Source of the DNA: Burkholderiales bacterium UBA4615
Lineage (GTDB): Bacteria > Pseudomonadota > Gammaproteobacteria > Burkholderiales > Burkholderiaceae_E
Reading direction: 5' to 3'
Length of the DNA stretch: 54,014 nt
Assembly: GCA_002386465.1 (NCBI GenBank)
Contig: DGIT01000140.1
Location: forward strand, 275 to 54,288
Shown: positions 53,353 to 54,014 of the stretch, in pieces
Layout of the letters: each line of letters starts with the position of its first letter
Numbering within the stretch: position 1 is the first letter of the stretch
Notes under the pieces: model-generated
What the model was told of the DNA's origin: nothing
The model's input: the letters and a program-made list of their open reading frames with translations, nothing else
Database searches by the model: none
Translations under genes and position numbers: made by a program

Positions 53353-53366
53353 CCGACATTCGGGGC

Positions 53367-54014
53367 TCACAGCCAGGCATGGCGCAGCACGAGCGTACCG
53401 ATACGCTGCGGCGTCATCGAACGCGAGCCTGCGGGTGCCGTGAATTCGAGCGTTCTGAATTCCAGTCCCACATCGACCCAGGTTTGGGCGCCCAGCGCGA
53501 CAGACGCGCCGGTCATGACGTGTCCCACGGCGTTTTTATGGCGCACCAGCGACTCATAGCGCCTGGTCGGCCCGTCGATATATGCCTGATGCGCGACCGC
53601 AAAGGCCTCGGCACCGAGCCAGCCGAACCAGCGCCGGGTGGACGTGCCAGGCAGCTGAATCTCGCCAGGCCAGCTGGGGGCTGACGGCGGCCCGGCAAAC
53701 CGCAGCATCAGCCCGCCGCTGGCCTGCGTAAGCGGGCGCCCGACGATCACCGCAGTGCGGCTGACCAGGTCGAACTCGGGAACACCCAGCGGGTGGGCAG
53801 CCAGTCTGGACCACGCAAGCTGTGCCACCGGTTGCGGACCCACCTGCAAGTCAAATCCCAGCGCCTTGGGCTGGTTGAGAATGCGGTGCACGGCATTCTG
53901 GAGCTGCTCGCCCAATGCAGCCGGACCCAATACGCCTGCCTGCAGCGACAGCGTCTGGCGGGTGCGCGCGCCATGCGCCGCCACGCTCAGACTGCCGTAC
54001 AGCGAGGCGGCATA
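53367..54014 (-). CDS. Lipid A deacylase LpxR-family protein, 3' part
   Basis: The last 215 residues of an outer-membrane barrel whose start lies beyond the right edge; the frame stays open to base 54014. LpxR removes the 3'-acyloxyacyl group of lipid A in the outer membrane. Family pattern: LGEQLQNAVHRILNQPKALGFD, a FDLVSRTAVIVGRPLTQASGG segment, and FAVAHQAYIDGPT corresponding to the AVARNxxLDGNTF region of homologues. It is convergent with the AI-2E gene, 14 bases apart. The N-terminal catalytic residues are outside the window, so activity cannot be judged. Confidence 0.75.
   Translation of the reverse strand, partial: YAASLYGSLSVAAHGARTRQTLSLQAGVLGPAALGEQLQNAVHRILNQPKALGFDLQVGPQPVAQLAWSRLAAHPLGVPEFDLVSRTAVIVGRPLTQASGGLMLRFAGPPSAPSWPGEIQLPGTSTRRWFGWLGAEAFAVAHQAYIDGPTRRYESLVRHKNAVGHVMTGASVALGAQTWVDVGLEFRTLEFTAPAGSRSMTPQRIGTLVLRHAWL

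Noticed and set aside
1..54014. CRISPR array or insertion sequence
   Set aside because: I saw no regularly spaced direct repeats with spacers and no transposase gene or IS-type terminal repeats anywhere in the window.

Overview
The window looks like chromosomal DNA of a GC-rich betaproteobacterium, most likely Burkholderiales. The grounds are the rpe-gph-trpE and trpG-D-C arrangement, an orphan Bug-type (TctC) solute receptor, a FisR-like sulfane-sulfur regulator, a phenylacetate ligase module and pervasive ATGA/GTGA start-stop overlaps. I cannot name the genus.

Layout. 1-730: the first bases of a 16S rRNA gene read leftward, with its leader (boxA-like element and two candidate promoters). 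731-2411: ppnP and argG. 2536-8664: a tightly coupled rightward run, paaG-paaI-paaK-acuI-(MobA-like transferase)-M61 peptidase. 8615-16234: leftward tryptophan genes (trpC, trpD, trpG, then trpE, gph, rpe) split by an orphan Bug receptor and an oppositely oriented CAP-domain lipoprotein. 16277-21145: apaG, a 27-codon membrane micro-ORF, mltA, dsbC, a UbiH-family monooxygenase and a frameshifted Sel1/TPR-like secreted protein. 21376-22376: tRNA-Phe followed by a VapBC-type toxin-antitoxin pair with a palindromic operator. 22544-25472: a PhnD-like periplasmic binding protein next to a hybrid histidine kinase, a probable sensor pair. 25423-31521: EVE-domain protein, nitroreductase, SlyX, K+-channel-like protein, MFS transporter, a choice-of-anchor-I lipoprotein and an unknown exported protein. 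31734-33290: a lone acyl-CoA carboxylase carboxyltransferase. 33380-37315: a two-partner secretion pair (TpsB/TpsA) with proline-rich 37-residue repeats in the exoprotein. 37390-41671: a leftward catabolic operon (hydroxypyruvate-isomerase-like, TauD-like dioxygenase, enoyl-CoA hydratase, Nudix/metallo-beta-lactamase fusion).

41766-47265 is the most coherent regulatory system. A sigma54-dependent activator with the cysteine spacing of the sulfane-sulfur sensor FisR diverges from a -24/-12 promoter. That promoter serves a persulfide-dioxygenase operon: DUF2892 membrane protein, Blh/ETHE1-like dioxygenase, SulP anion transporter and two half-size YeeE/YedE transporters. Between regulator and promoter lie four ACTGCCA heptamers at 11, 11 and 10 bp, roughly one per helical turn, a strong candidate for the activator's upstream binding array.

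47274-54014: pirin, a second large hybrid kinase (PAS-HisKA-HATPase-REC-Hpt) translationally coupled to a SAM methyltransferase that carries an export signal, an AI-2E-type permease, and the 3' part of an LpxR-family lipid A deacylase running off the right edge.

The main candidates for something under-described are the phased heptamer array with its persulfide operon, the PhnD-like/kinase pair, the kinase-coupled exported methyltransferase, and the micro-ORF overlapping the mltA start.
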